Below, one piece after another: positions 45,350 through 58,691 of a stretch of 64,000 bases of DNA. Position 1 is the first letter of the stretch, and each line of letters begins with the position of its first letter. The DNA is taken from assembly GCA_025617375.2 (NCBI GenBank), contig JAMYGW020000001.1, forward strand, positions 3,286,001 through 3,350,000, read 5' to 3'. The notes below the pieces were generated by a model. That model searched no databases. It was not told the DNA's origin and was given only the letters and a program-made list of their open reading frames with translations. The position numbers were made by a program, and so were the translations under genes. The DNA is from Acarospora socialis (Eukaryota > Ascomycota > Lecanoromycetes > Acarosporales > Acarosporaceae).

Positions 45350-46896
45350 TTCACCTCGCTAGTCTTCTGTGGGTCTATGCTTCGAGAGAAGAAGCCAGAA
45401 TTGACTTTTTTGAAGGTCTCGTGACACGTGGAGTGGCCGTCAATCCTGCGAGTGTTGGTTTCGATGCGACGCTGTGAGGATGTTCTGGGATGTGTGTATC
45501 GTGAATTCTGTCACGATCTCACAGAGGTTCATGAAAGGGGGTTGGACGTGGAGATCTGACCAATAACACCTTCCAATCACCAGGACCAGGAGATGTTGTT
45601 AGTGTTGTCGTTTTGTGCAATTTCGACTGCAAGCAAGCAATGCTTTTCGAGCAATCGAAGACTGGAATATCGTCAAGGGTCGATTGAAAAGTCTCGGTGG
45701 GCTGGCCGGACTGGAGGGCACGCGATGTGATCACGCATGCCCTCCAGTGGGGATTTACAGCTCAGCGATAGCCTGCGGCATGATTTCTCGACGATATTGT
45801 TATTGAAGTGTTTATTTTATGATCTCTGGATATCAGTAGGGCGACTTCGTTGTCTGTTATGAATGGTTTGTTGTAGAAAAGAAGAAGGAAAAATCAAAAG
45901 GAAGAGACGTTCGAGGCGGGCTTTCTACTTCTACACATTTTGGGGGCCGAGTGAGGCACGCTAAGGCGATGCCCACTCTGCAGCATCAACGTTAACCCCT
46001 GTTTGAGGTTAGCGTCAAATGCTAAATGACACAGACTTTCGCTTCCCTCGGCGGCACATTCGGGATTTGCTCCTCGTTGCGACTCGCCATTCGTTCAGAG
46101 GCTTCTTCACCGCCAGAACATCTGCCTTGACCTTGCTTTCTTCTGCAGCTGTGACCCATCATTTGGAGACAGATCTCTCTTTTAATTCGATGGGCTAGAG
46201 TCATTGTTGACCGCGGAACCGTTGTACATCAACTGTGGGTGACACATCTCTGAACAATGTAGAAATAATAACAATGCGAGAGCAGAGCAAGGTTCGGTAT
46301 GACGAAGGAAGGTGATCAGAGCTTGTAAGTTAAGATAAACGTGCTGCTAGGCTCGATGGGGTACAATGTGTGTGCTCTGAGTTCAACTAGGGCGGGGCGG
46401 TGGGATAAGGGTCGAAGGTCGAAAGGTGTAAGTTTCCCTTGGCCGGCAGTTCTCCCCTTCTGATGCCTCAAGGTTCTCCCAGACCATTTGGAGGTTACCA
46501 GGACGGTTCATCATTTCAGATATTCTACTGCACCGTAATTCCCGAGGAGAATAATGACTTCCTAAATACCTTTGAAGGTCGGAGTAGCTCGCCTTCCCTT
46601 GTTAAGTCATGGCCTGAGCGTCCGCCTCAGTCCCTGCATGGGTGACATTTGCGAGACTGCCGCCGAACTCTCATGTGATTATATAAGTTTAGTATATCAT
46701 CTACAATCACTACTCCATGTTGAAGACAAGCTCGGTATAGTACGCCTGTCAAGTAATACAAAGATATTACGCAGTCACCAGAAATCCAACCTATGTAAGA
46801 CAACTATATCATAACATGGCAACGAGATCACGTCAGGCTCTATATTCATCAACTTTTGTCAAGCGCTTCCCGTAAGACGATATAGATCGAAATTAA
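45350..46896. other. Spacer
   Basis: 1.5 kb between the start of the acidic nuclear protein and the 3' end of the DUF3433 gene. No supportable gene, repeat or RNA is seen. Confidence 0.6.
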
Positions 46897-49695
46897 TCAA
46901 ACCCCCCAATCTCCCCTCCAGGGCTCATGACTCTCCACGTACGGCACCCCATGCCTGTAACCCGACAACAACTCCTCCTCATCGACCCCACAATGATCCT
47001 CCCCATCCCGACCCCTGAACCAGCCCAAGCCATACTTCTTGCCCTTGCCCCTCAAGTGCCTCTCCATCGCCTCCTTGCCCATCGTCTCCGTGTCGACGAA
47101 ATCATACAGCATCTTGGACTGGTGGATGAAAGCAAGCACGGAAGCGATGGTGGACGGTTCGCGCGGGAGGAAAGGGTGCCGACGGCGCGCGTAGACAAGC
47201 GACGCGGACGTGACGAGGAAGAGGAGGATGAAGCTCGCGACGCCGAAGGAGATCCAGAAGGAGCTGAACGTTTCGGTCTGGCTTCCTCCTTCTTTGGGAC
47301 CGCCGTTTGCGCCGCCTCGTTTGGCGAATTGCTTGCCGTTGACGGAGAAAGAGGAGACGCAGACGGTCAGGACGTCCGTCATGACGGAGCCGAAGCCGAC
47401 GAGGGCGACGAGGTAGTTTCGGTCCAGAAAGGCGCGGATGGGAAGGTAGCCGTAGGCGGCGGCGGTGTAGTCTAGCGTCAGGACGCTGCTTGGGGCGTGC
47501 CGACGAGAGAGGATATAGAAAGGCTCGATGGTGCGGACGTCGCATTCGAGCGCGCCCCAGATAAGTTTGATCATAGTCGCGAGGGCGGTGAGGAGCCAGG
47601 GGAGTTTGTTCGTGATGATATTCGCATCGGTGAACATGACAACGGGGATGAAGCCTAGGAAGGCGAGCATGATGAGGATGAAGACAATGCCGGGAAAGAG
47701 CCGTAACATGATTGGGTGTGGGTTCTTTACATTGCCGTGGTGGATTGGTTCGCTGCCGTGCTTGATGTACTCCCCTTGCCACAAACAGGATTTGTACAAG
47801 ATATAGCGGCGATGTTTCAAGTTTTCATGAATCTCATTATGTGTAGCCTCGTCCATTTTCCGGAAGTCCATCAGGATATGCGACTTGTTTGCCATGGCGG
47901 CGATACCGGCAATGCCGCTGGGATCACTGAGGAGACCTGATTTGCGGCGTAGCTTGAAAAATAATAGGGTCCCAAAGACAGCCACGGTGACGAGGGTGGC
48001 GGTGAGGAGTCGGGAATATACAGGATTTATACGTACGTAGGTTTTCGGTGGATTAGGGTCTTGCGGCTCGGTGATGAGAGAGGCGTTTTGAAAGGTCGGC
48101 GCGAGAGAAGTCGCCATTAATGTTCCAAGAGCAGAGTACAAGACGGCCCATTGCTTGAATCGTGCAGCTTTGAAAGGGGTGAGGAAGTTGTAGAATGTGA
48201 GGTAGTCCATGTTGATGGATTCCGCCGCCGTACTTCCAGTTGGTTGAGATAATTGATAGAATGGTTCCAAACGCTTGACTTGGTAATCCGTAATCTGCCA
48301 AAGCACACCATAGCTGACGAACAGAATTGTGGGGAGGTACTTCCAGCAAAAGAAATCCAAGGTCGTGACGTTTGAGAGTGTCGCAAACTCGAGGATTGCA
48401 CTTGGTGGGTCCTGGCGAGCATACCAGAGCGACCTTTGATAGAGCCATTCTTGTACTCCTGCCAGTCCTAAGGATATCAGTACTAGCAGAACAATGTACG
48501 GCCGCCGCATGGTAAGAGGGCGCCAATCAGGCATATCGGGATCTGGTTCTGAGTTAGGTTGGGAAGTAGGATAACCGCTGGCCTTGCTCACCAGCAGGGT
48601 AAAAGTAACTTTGCTTTTCATGGTCTACCGTGTTCACCTTATGGACGAAATCCCCATACCCGTCGGCTTCAGAACCAGCATGCTCGGCACCGCCAAGAGA
48701 GCTCAAGTCAACTCCAGCTGTGGTTTCTATTACTTGTAAGGTTTTCAGGCTAACGCCATGGATAGGGGATATTTACCCCTGATTGCAACAATCTCACCCC
48801 TTTCCTTCGCTTCCCTAAGCCCCACATCCCTTATTGTGTTTCCCCTCACGATACCACCAGCACTTGGAATGGCAAGTTGATTCGAGGAAGTCCCGATCAC
48901 TGAAGATGGTGCGTTGACTTGCAGCTTCGCTCCAAGAACCATACCGCCACCAAGACCACCAGTCAGCTTACCCCCGGCTTCAAGCTGGTGGAATTCAGCA
49001 GCAAGCGCGCCCTGTGTCTGCATGTCAGAGACTCCATCACGAGACGTTGACAGCGGCCGCAAGCATATCGGCCCTTCGAAAGAGCTGATATCGTAGCCAA
49101 TACCTCTGTCTATCTCACTATCATGTGAGTTGTTATTAGACAGACGACGCCTCTTCGCATGATGTCGATTTTCAATACTCTCTTCGACAATATTATAATC
49201 ATCGGGACCCGCCCACCAGGAGTAGCGCTTGTCTGACCTAGGAATTCTTGGAGAGGTGAGTCTACCGAGGAATGACTTGGTCGAAGCAAGGCGGGATGGC
49301 AACATTGACCGCGTGCGGAGGCCTCGGTTTTCTTCCACAGTGAGATTCTGAGCTCCAGCGTTGTATGTAGATCCGGAAGGTAGCAAAGGATCTCTCGGCC
49401 TGTATGCTGTTTCCGTAGCCGGTTGAAGTGTGGTAGGAAGAGACAAACGTCTAGATGCTGAGTCATCGCTATTTATGGATGATACACTATATTGATGTTG
49501 AGGGCGTGGACGCTCTGGTGCCATCGCTTGAGGAACGCCATAGCGTGAAGAGGGCTGGTAGATCGTGGGGAGAGCACTTTCGAGGTTGGGTCCAGGCAGG
49601 CTCACTGGCGAGCCAGCCTGCAACACGTCAGGGAATCTACCGGATCGAGAAGCTGTTTGCGCGGTGAATGACATAGGGCCGTAGTGCGTCCCCAT
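46897..49695 (-). CDS. DUF3433-family multi-pass membrane protein
   Basis: Three exons, 49695-48777, 48717-48592 and 48542-46897, are joined by 59- and 49-bp introns and give 896 residues. The first 330 residues are disordered, Ser/Pro/Arg-rich and cytosolic. The second exon ends in YFYPA and joins DPDMPDWRPLTMRRPYIVLL, the standard entry to a DUF3433 unit. Two such units follow, each with two or more membrane helices and the hallmark LEPFYQLS / IEPFYILSRRHA and an MD(Y)LTFYN / LTLDYTAA block. The second half ends with HPFLPREPSTIASVLAFI and a cytosolic tail. The family is fungal and abundant in filamentous species. Its function is unknown, although membrane or cell-end localisation is typical. 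The gene looks intact. Confidence 0.9.
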
Positions 49696-51492
49696 GCTAC
49701 TTATCCAAATCAGCTGTATTCAGACATAAGACGGCGGTTTGAGGACTGACTCTGCTGTACGTGTTGTATAATCGTCCCCTCCGGACCGTCACAGCTCCCA
49801 CACTTGCAAGCTGTAGAGTTTGGCAAAGTTGTAGTTGTATCGATGATCTTGCGGAATAGAAGTCATGCTTTTCGCCGACAACGCGATCCAAGATTCCTTC
49901 AGGCGTCTGACATAGTAGTCATTCGAAGATGCGCCCCTATCTGTAGAAGTACAAATTAGGCCCAAAGGCTGTACCAAGCTTGATAGATCTTGACTGACCG
50001 CAGGCCTAGAGCAAGATGGAGGTATAGTAGTGAGTGCGCAATACGTCTATGGCGCCGCTAGACACATGAAAGGACACTGATGCCTGTATCTGCGTGGCTG
50101 GCCCTTCTGTCAAGTTGCAGGACACAGCTACCGCTGATTCACCAGAACTGACGCTGAGAGCTGACTACCACCGAGAAAACACAGCGTGGAGAGTAGCTGT
50201 GCCGGAAGGCCTGCGTGGTCTATTACTTCAGTCGATCGCTTGTGTATGCGAAGCGTGTTCAAGGGGATAGATCGCGACTTTCAAGTGACAGGAATGATTT
50301 CGCCTCTCTGCGACGAGGATGAGGATGAGCGACATCACTAGGTAGGTAAGAGTATCGGATCCATCCCGTCCCTGCAGTAGAGGGCGCGATGTCCTCTTGT
50401 TCTCTCACATTGGCGCCGCCGAACCCGCGCTCGGCTCCGGGATTGCGTTTCCCATTTCCGATTCGACGACCAAACACCTCGCAGCATTAAGCGACAAGGC
50501 TGAGACATTAGGCAGATCCACACGTGGCTCTCAGTACCATAGGTAAAATAGTCAGTACAGCAATCTATGAATAGATCTCACACCATGAACGCTGTCGTGG
50601 AATGATCCTTACAGTTCCAGTTCGTAAATGAATGTGTTTTCTCAGCTGGACAAGGGCTAAGCGAATGCATTCGATTTTTAGCACTGCTGGTTGTTCATCA
50701 TTTTAAGGTACTTCGTACAAAGTACTTCCCGTCGTACACATGAATGCTATCAGTTTCATATAGCGAAGTGCATTCAAATTTAGGCTCAAAAAAACGCGGT
50801 TCTTGATCGTGTATTAATTCAACGCAACGAAGCATGTCTGTGGCATATTTAAGAATCCCATGCAAATCGACAGGTCGGCAGCAAAATAATCCACTATACC
50901 GAGTTATCTACTTAGGTAGGTATTAAAGGACTAGTCGCGCGGAAAAAGTGAATGAGCAATTAAGCCAGTGTGGAGACTCAAACTCCTCTACACTTCCTTT
51001 GCTTGACTGCCACGGTGCCTTGGAGTGGATATCCCGACTCGATAGCATCCAGGTTTCTGCGAAATATAAGCATCTAAGGGAGAGACAAACCGAGAACGTA
51101 TTATGAATTGATTTAACGTCCATAACCATCCTTGCCTTACACGTGTCTATCATACTCTGAACGCCATCTTAAGACAAACGAGTAATATTGCGCAGGATTG
51201 CGAGCATGTGATGAAAACGAAAAGCAACAGAAGCTTCCCTAACCTAAGCCTCAAGATACTGGATAACAGCATAGCTCGTTCCAGGCCCGACGAAAACCAC
51301 TACGCCGACAATGCAGGTTTCGTGTTGCAAGCCCAGAGCAGCCCGAAGCGTACTCCAGAATAAACAGAAGCCGCGAAGGATATGACACAGTTGAGAAAAC
51401 CCGAACCTCCCAGCCCTTCGGCAAACGTCCCTCCTGGTGTCCTGCAGCCTATTTTGAACCGACGAAGCAACCCCACATCGGCCAACATGGTC
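49696..51492. other. Spacer
   Basis: 1.8 kb. Just upstream of the DUF3433 gene a 60-codon minus-strand frame (49789-49977) is protein-like but has no splice link to it. About 50640-50900 is AT-rich. No other feature is supported. Confidence 0.5.
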
Positions 51493-52715
51493 TCATAAGA
51501 TCACACAGCATCCCCCGCGCTCGCCCTTCTCGAACGTCAGCAGAGCCGCTCTGGTGGCAGCTTCGAAAACGTCATCCACGCCTTCGCCAGTGAGAGATGA
51601 ACATTCTAAATACTTTCGAGCCCCTATCTCGTGTGCAGCGTCATTGCCGTCTTTAGAGGAGGTAAAATGCATCGACTTTTTCCGCATTTCCTCAATAGCG
51701 AGTGGATCTTCTCGGAGGTCTTTCTTCAGCCCAACGAGGATTATAGGAACGTTAGGGCACCGTTCGTTGGCTTCTTCCACCCACTGGACGATTCTTGGTC
51801 AGCACCGGAGGAGAATTCGACGAGGGGGGATGTGACAGAAGGATGGCTCACTTTATGTTTAACATTATCTAGTGAATCTGGGGTGTCGACGGAAAACCCG
51901 ATGAGTATCACATGGGCTTTTGAATATGCCAGCGGCCGCAATCGCTCGTAATCCTCCTGCCCTGCGGTATCCCACAAGGCCAGTTGTACTGATTTGCCAT
52001 CGACCCTACAATCCGTAACATAGTTTTCAAAAACAGTTGGAACCTGTTCGTAACAGCAGAGAGTCAGTATAAGTGGTATGGTTGATGTTGCCGGCGGGCT
52101 CAACAGGTTTGCGGGGGATCCTAGTGGTACGTACGTAATGCTAAGTGGGAAAAGACGGTCAGTTGCATCCGGAGGAAGATCGATTAGGGCAGAATTCAAC
52201 ACTCACTGTTGGAAAGTACCCAAGCGTAAAAACGCTGAGCAAACTGGTCTTGCCACATGCACCGTCTCCGATTATAACGAGTTTTCTATACCACCCCATC
52301 AATGTCAGTCTTTCTTCAATTTCCCAAAAGCGAGCCTAGATGGGGCTATCATAGGATGCATCCTGAACATGTTATTGGTTTTGAACGGGGAACGACTGAG
52401 AGTTATAAAGAAGGATGATGCCATTGCTCTATTGAGTTCAAACGGCAGAAATATAGGAGCATTGCGAGTGATCGGGGAACCCGATGAAGGTGCAGCTTCG
52501 GTTCGTGTTTATTTGTTCCAACGCAAGCACTTCGATAAAAAGACAGCCACGATACAGCGTACTCGTCTCGGCCCAGTGTTGATAGAGAGCAATACAACAG
52601 GTCATCTCTGGCTAGGTCGTAATTGGCCGGTAGAGAAGTTACTCTACATCCTGTAGCATGCTTAAACCCTTCCAACGTACCTTCTCATAACATTTTGTGC
52701 CTGTGATTGTGCCAT
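51493..52715 (-). CDS. rho2: Rho-family GTPase, Rho2 type
   Basis: Five exons, 52715-52681, 52285-52207, 52140-52135, 52043-51852 and 51783-51493, give 200 residues. The 35-nt first exon supplies [11 protein letters not shown] and the second the P-loop GDGACGKT (18-25). A 6-nt microexon encodes His-Tyr, completing [10 protein letters not shown] in the switch I effector loop. [13 protein letters not shown] (switch II), the guanine-specificity GLKKDLR and [17 protein letters not shown] follow. The C-terminal CVIL CAAX box signals geranylgeranylation and attachment to the plasma membrane. [15 protein letters not shown] and [13 protein letters not shown] favour Rho2 over Rho1 or Cdc42. Rho2 drives cell-wall glucan synthesis and the cell-integrity MAP kinase route in fungi. 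The first intron is 395 bp. Confidence 0.94.
52135..52140 (-). other. rho2: 6-nt microexon of rho2
   Basis: CATTAC, flanked by a TTAG acceptor and a GTACGT donor, phase 0 at both sides. It encodes the His-Tyr pair needed before VPTVFENY. The adjoining introns are 66 bp (with CTGAC branch site) and 91 bp. Confidence 0.85.
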
Positions 52716-53901
52716 TGTTCTTCCTAACCCTGTCGAAGACACCACGATTCTCGTTCACGTCACTATTGGCGATGGCCGGGTCTCGATGCTTCGTGACTCG
52801 GAACAGAACCTGCAGGTTGGTCTGCACCCAGAAGGAGCCTAGGTCAACACCTTGTACCAAGGACAGAGACTGAAGTTGAAGCTACAAGGCTCTGGAGGAT
52901 GGTTTATTGCTGGTAGGACTCAGATTTATAGCTCTGGTGGGTCTGACAGGCGCTATGAAGTGTGCGCGTCGGTATTGTTCCGGATTAGAATGGTCGAGTG
53001 TGCTGGTTTATCCGGATTTCCTGGATGAGCGGGCTTTTGGCTGAGCTGGCTTGATTGGGTAGCACAAAACCGTGCGATGAGGCAGCACATCAACGTTTCG
53101 GTAGGTTGAGGAGCTTAGGAGCCAACCTCGCGGCGTCATATGTCGGTCGACTCTAGGAATTTGAGGAAGGTGAAATGGTGTTTGGCATTGGCGTTGTTTG
53201 CCTTAGCCCGAGTATATCCGCAGGGTGTTGGTCGGTCCTTCAAATCAACTGATCTGTGGTTGATGTGTCGGATGCATAAGTGCGTAATAAGCGTTCCTGG
53301 ATCAATCTCATCAATCCTCAGCCACTAAGCTCAATTGGGACTGCCTTAGCGAGCCAATAGGTACGAACCTTGACCGAACGTCCGCTCTCACGCATTTAAC
53401 CTCTTTGTAACGGACTCAGACAACTACCCCTCGGCAGAACTACGTGCGGCTCCCTAACACGTCTAACTTCTTCGTGTCTCGCTGGATCCTTGTCTGTGGG
53501 AGACGGTAGTACCTTTTAGAAGTCTGGAATACAACCTCACCACTTCGTGTAGAGTGCTTTCACGCAAGATACAAACGTATTGGAGGGGTCTGCATTGACA
53601 AAGTCATGAGCCTACACTGACCATAACTTCCTTTCTAAGAGTTGAAGGATAGCCCTCAACCACTCTCTAGAGGGTTCGTCCGCGACTTCCGAACACAGCT
53701 TACTCTCCCATATCAACGCAGCGTCCGATACAGATCTCACCCCACAACTTGAACGGAATTTCCAGGCGGGGCCTTCAACCAGGTCTGGAGCTGAGGTCGA
53801 GGCAACCTCAGCCTTTCGAGTGTGTTAGACGGCTTTGAAATACTTAGCTTGTCCTCTCTCATATTCAGCTATAGCCAGGTGCTATTGCGTGTGAGGCGAC
53901 T
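52716..53901. other. Divergent spacer, rho2 / NST1 promoters
   Basis: 1.2 kb between divergent start codons. A short upstream frame (53822-54055 plus) overlaps the NST1 start and could act as an upstream ORF. No gene is supported. Confidence 0.5.
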
Positions 53902-56900
53902 ATGGCTCAGGTCACAAAAGGTTCGACGGGGACGAAGGGTGCTCAGAATGATGCAAACAACACAGCTGCCGACAGCAGCAATCCCACGGTCAACCGGAAA
54001 AAGCAGAAGAGACGACAAAAACAAGCAGCTAGGCTGGCTGCAGAGCAACAGCTAAACCACAATACTAGGGGGGAGATGGACTACGTCGATAATACGCATG
54101 CTTCGTACAAGAGCAATGGGCACGTTCATGATCCATCGAAGGACCAAACCAGCCAAGACGGTTTCGAGTTTGCGGACCCCGACTTCGACGATCCGGGACA
54201 GTATGAGCCTGGAGAAGGTGAAGACCTGTACTATACCGATGACGAAGGACGCATCTATCGCAACCCATATGTCGCTGGCCAATCCACTGCGAATGGACAC
54301 CCTCGAAATGGATTCATCACCAATGGAAGCTCTGACCAGAAGCTGAAGAAGAAGAAAGCCAAAGCGCGTTCCTTCAATCAGCACGAGCCTGGTATCGACG
54401 CGCTTCGTGGCTCATCCACAAATCCTCCATCTACGCTGCAAGTGCCTCCACCACCACCACCACCTCCTCCTCCTCCTCCGCTCTCCAATGCTGCCCTCCG
54501 CTCCGCTCAGTCCTTCTCGCGACGCGACCGCATCTGGAACACCTCAACCGCAGAGGAGAGAGAGCGTATCAAAGAATTCTGGCTGTCCCTTGGTGAGGAG
54601 GATCGACGATCTCTGGTTAAGGTGGAAAAGGAAGCTGTCTTACGGAAAATGAAGGAACAACAAAAACATTCCTGCAGCTGCACCGTGTGTGGACGTAAAC
54701 GCACAGCCATCGAAGAAGAGTTGGAGGTTCTGTATGATGCGTATTATCAGGAGCTGGAGCAATATGCCAATCACACACAAACAAGGCTCGAAGATGGGAC
54801 GCCAATGATGCCTCCCCCGCGGCTATACGGGCATACGATGGGACGATTGCCACCGGATCGAGTACCTCCGTTAATGAACGCTCACCACTCTGATGCTCAA
54901 CATCCTTCAAAGGCTCGCATACAAGAGTTAGCTGATGAGGACGAAGAAGGAGACGACGAAGAATATAGCGAAGAAGACGATGAAGGGGAAGAATACAGTG
55001 ATGATGAGCCACAAGAGGAGCTACGAGGCCCTGCTGCTGATTTCTTCAATTTTGGGAATAGCCTTACCGTTCAAGGTGCGCTCCTTGGAAGTAATCAATA
55101 GTGACGAGGCCTTTCTGACAGTGTGTAGGCGGCATCTTAACGGTGGCTGACGACCTGCTGAAGAATGACGGCAAGAAGTTCATCGAGATGATGGAGCAAC
55201 TCGCCGAACGCCGTATGCAACGGGAAGAAGAAGCTCAGTATGCTGCCGCTGGATTAGGGCATCCTTCTATGCATGGAAGCTCAAATCATGGCCTTCCTCC
55301 CGATGAAGAAGATTACGACGAAGAAGATGATGAATATGATAGTCAAGACGAAGAGGAATATGAGGAAGATGATATGGTGACATTTCTCCTTCAAAAAACT
55401 CTGGCACCACTAATGGTTCCCAGGACACCATGACCGAAGAGCAGCGGATGGAGGAGGGCCGTAGGATGTTCCAGATTTTCGCAGCACGCATGTTCGAGCA
55501 ACGGGTCCTCACTGCATATCGAGAGAAAGTAGCACGGGAACGACAACAGAAGTTGATCGAGGAGCTAGAAGAGGAATCTCGTCTGGACGTCCAGCGTGAA
55601 GCCAAGAAGGCCAAAGAAGCTCAGAAGAAAAAGGACAAGAAGAAGCTGCAAAAGCAAGCCAAAGACGAAGAGAAAGCGAAGAAAGAGGCTGAGAAAGCGG
55701 CCGAAGAAGCGGCCGCACGAGTGCTTGAGGAGAAGAGGTTGGAAGAGCAAAGGCAACGGAAAGAGGAACAGCGGAAGAAGAAAGAAGCCGAGAAGAAAGC
55801 CCAGGAGGAGGAGAGAGCAAAGAAGGAAGCGGAGAAGGCTAGGAGATTGCAGGAAGAGCGGGAGAAGCATGCTGAGCAGGAGCGACGACAACGAGAGCAG
55901 AAAGAGCGGGAAAAGAGGAAGCGCGAAGAAGCTAAGAAAAAGGAGCGGGAGGAGCGGGAGGCCAAGGAAAATGAAGCTAGGGAGAAAAAGGAAAACGAAG
56001 AGAAAGACAGGAAGGAGAAAGAGGCGAAAGCGAAGGCGGCGCAAGAGGCGAAGGAGCGCGCCAAGAAAGAGGAATCTGTGGCACAACAAGCAGCACAAGC
56101 TGCGAAGCGAGTTTCTCAGTCATCGTCTGCACCAACTGCTCCCAGCCTGCAGGCACCACAAGCGCCAATAAGTTTGCAGTCTCCTCATCTACACATTGCA
56201 ACACCTGTGATACCCAAAGCTCCTACGCCTGTACGCCCCCGTCAAGCATCTCAACAAGAGTCGCATACGTCTTCACCAATAACGCCCCATTTCGCTCCTG
56301 GAGTCAGCAATACTACTTCACCGAGTAATGTAGCGCCACCTCCAACCGCTCCGGCTAATACTGGAGCTCCTGCGAATCTGGTGAACCAGAAGCCTTCGTT
56401 GCACCATCCTCAACCAGTCTCAACGCTGCCTCCAGTGACTGCGGCTTCAAAAATGCCTCCTCATTCAACATCCGGCTATGCGAACATGTCTCCGGCTATG
56501 ATGAACGGGTTTCCTTCAAGCCATGTTCCGATGTTGCCAGGATTGATTAATCGGGCGCCGATACCTCACGACATACCAGTTTACCCTAACCAACCTGCTC
56601 CAATAGGCTCCCACTATCAGCGGTATCCACAACCCAGCAATATCCCTTTCCCGCCCGGCATGAATGGGATGCGGCCTATGCCACAGGGAAGAGGCGCACA
56701 ATTGGACGGCATACCTGGTTTGCCTCATCACGGAGTAGCTCCCGTAGCTCCACCCAAAATCAGTCCGCAGTATCACATGCCACGAGATACTATGCCTACA
56801 CACTCACATTCTCGACAGCAGTCAGGATCTATAGAGGCCCCTAGTTTCGAACATCAAATCCCGAATACAGTGGCTCCGACACAACCTATCGCCCGTCCCG

Positions 56901-57826
56901 CACCCATCCAACGACCTGCGAGTGTAGCCCCACATCAAAAAGGGGAGGATGTATCAGCACCTGGCAAGTCCGAGATTGATGACCTCAGCAATCACCTTGG
57001 CAGCAGCGCTTTGCTTGATGATACTGACGTACCACTATCCTCGGATGTTTCGGATAATAGGCGAGGAAGTGCTGCACCAGGCCTTGTTCGCCACGGTAGA
57101 CTTGGATTCGGGCCCACCCCGCTGTTCACTGACACAACAGGATGTGAGTCTTGTCTGTGTCCCTCCACATGATTGCAACAACTGACGTTGAACCCTACAG
57201 CGAGCAAGATGGAGAACTTTTCCCTTGGCGGTCAGGGTGGTTCAGCGAACACCTGGCAAACCCCACAGCTGCCTTTTGGTAGTCCTGTCATGCCCAGCGG
57301 CCATTCCTGGTCAGCGGCACCAGGTAATTGGCCACTTCGCTTTGAGTCTGATATTGCAACTAACATTCTGCCAGGTGCTGGGTGGTCGACGAACAATGCC
57401 TTCGGTGTCATCGGCGGTCCACATCGCCCGAGTGCTTCCCGCCCTGTAACGGTTCGGTTGATGATCAGTCAAGCTTGCAAACAGTTAACCGCCATCGACC
57501 CTACCAAGACAGGCAGTGGCTTCCACAACATCAACATCATACTTCGCCAGGTCGAGCAGCTGAAGCCGGCCAATGAGGCTCCAGTTCAGATCCAGGAGAT
57601 GCTGGATATTTGCGATACCGAAGGCAATTCCCAGAACGGCGGCGGGTCTTTCACCATTCGAGATGAAGGTCCTCGTGGGGTATTCGTCAGGTTCAACGCC
57701 GACGACAACGCACAAGTGAGCGGTAGAGGACCCGGAGAAATCGGCAGTCCCATACAAGGGCATAGCACACCGGCCTTCAGGCCATTCCATCCACCCGGCA
57801 ACTCCGCCGCGCCTTCTGGATTTTGA
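53902..57826 (+). CDS. NST1: Stress response protein NST1
   Basis: Exons are 53902-55075, 55129-55376, 55424-57143, 57201-57323 and 57375-57826, giving 1238 residues (1255 if the last intron is retained). The order matches fungal NST1. A basic [18 protein letters not shown] start is followed by a 12-proline run (54445-54480). Next is the conserved [20 protein letters not shown]...[10 protein letters not shown] block near residues 205-265, then long acidic stretches and [23 protein letters not shown]. About 200 residues of highly charged KE-rich coiled coil come after, then a Pro/Gln-rich region and a short folded C-terminus. In yeast Nst1 modulates salt tolerance and is a P-body-associated, aggregation-prone scaffold (family knowledge). 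Here it is likely cytosolic and intact. Confidence 0.92.
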
Positions 57827-58691
57827 ACAGCTTCTGCATGGGTTAAGCGCTTCGACAACGGGCATTTGCATTGCGAGGCTACGTCTACTCTTCATCTCAC
57901 ACCCTAACTCGGAGCATCTTTCTCTCATTTCACACTTGTGCTATGTTCGGCCTTTTCATTGATCAACCTACTTAAGCAAGGATTTCGCTTCCTACCGGCC
58001 GCTTGTGGATGGTGGCTTTTGCATTGTAGCATGCATGCGTACCTATTTGTCTGCGCTGCTTCGTGCTGCACTTTTCCCCCATGCCACTGTTGTCGATGGC
58101 TCGTCTCCTCTTGAGTCAGATCAAAGCCACGTCATGTGGAAATGCTAGAGATGCGGATCTAGCCATTGCATTTCGGTAGTCTGACTGTATGTGAAGTAGA
58201 CAATGCTGTTGAGTCGATTTCCAGACATGCAGTTGAGCTTCTCGCTCGAGCTACTTAGATATGAAAATTAGAAAGTGTGAGCTATCACCATCCAAACCCT
58301 CAATGCCATCAACGCTGAAGTGACCTTCCTACTCGCTGCGGAGTATAAGACGTCTTTGAGCATATTATGTAATCGAGTCCGATGTTTATCACTTAGTAAG
58401 TTGAGTCTCGCAGACTTGCCCGTCTATTGGAGTTCTTGGAATATTGAACACCACCAGCCCGCAAACGATATTTTAAATACGACCTTAGAGACAGCCCAGT
58501 CCGTGGTTCTAGAATGGGACAAGAAGCTCAGCCAGGGATGCATTTGCCTAGAAGGCATTGATATGAATAGAGTACATGCTGATCTGCGATGATCAGGATT
58601 GGTATAATGTGAGTATACAGGAGGCCCCTCATATCGCCAGAAAGAAATCACAATCCAACTCCCAAACGCATACACGAAAACCCCAGTCCCA
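57827..58691. other. Convergent 3' spacer
   Basis: 865 bp between the NST1 stop and the end of the secreted-protein gene. It presumably holds both 3' untranslated regions. No gene is seen. Confidence 0.6.

Noticed and set aside
46927-47475. 182-codon plus-strand open frame
   Set aside because: Antisense of the DUF3433 exon; no domain.
55565-56098. 177-codon Leu/Phe-rich minus-strand frame resembling a membrane protein
   Set aside because: Exact antisense of the Lys/Glu-rich coiled coil of NST1.
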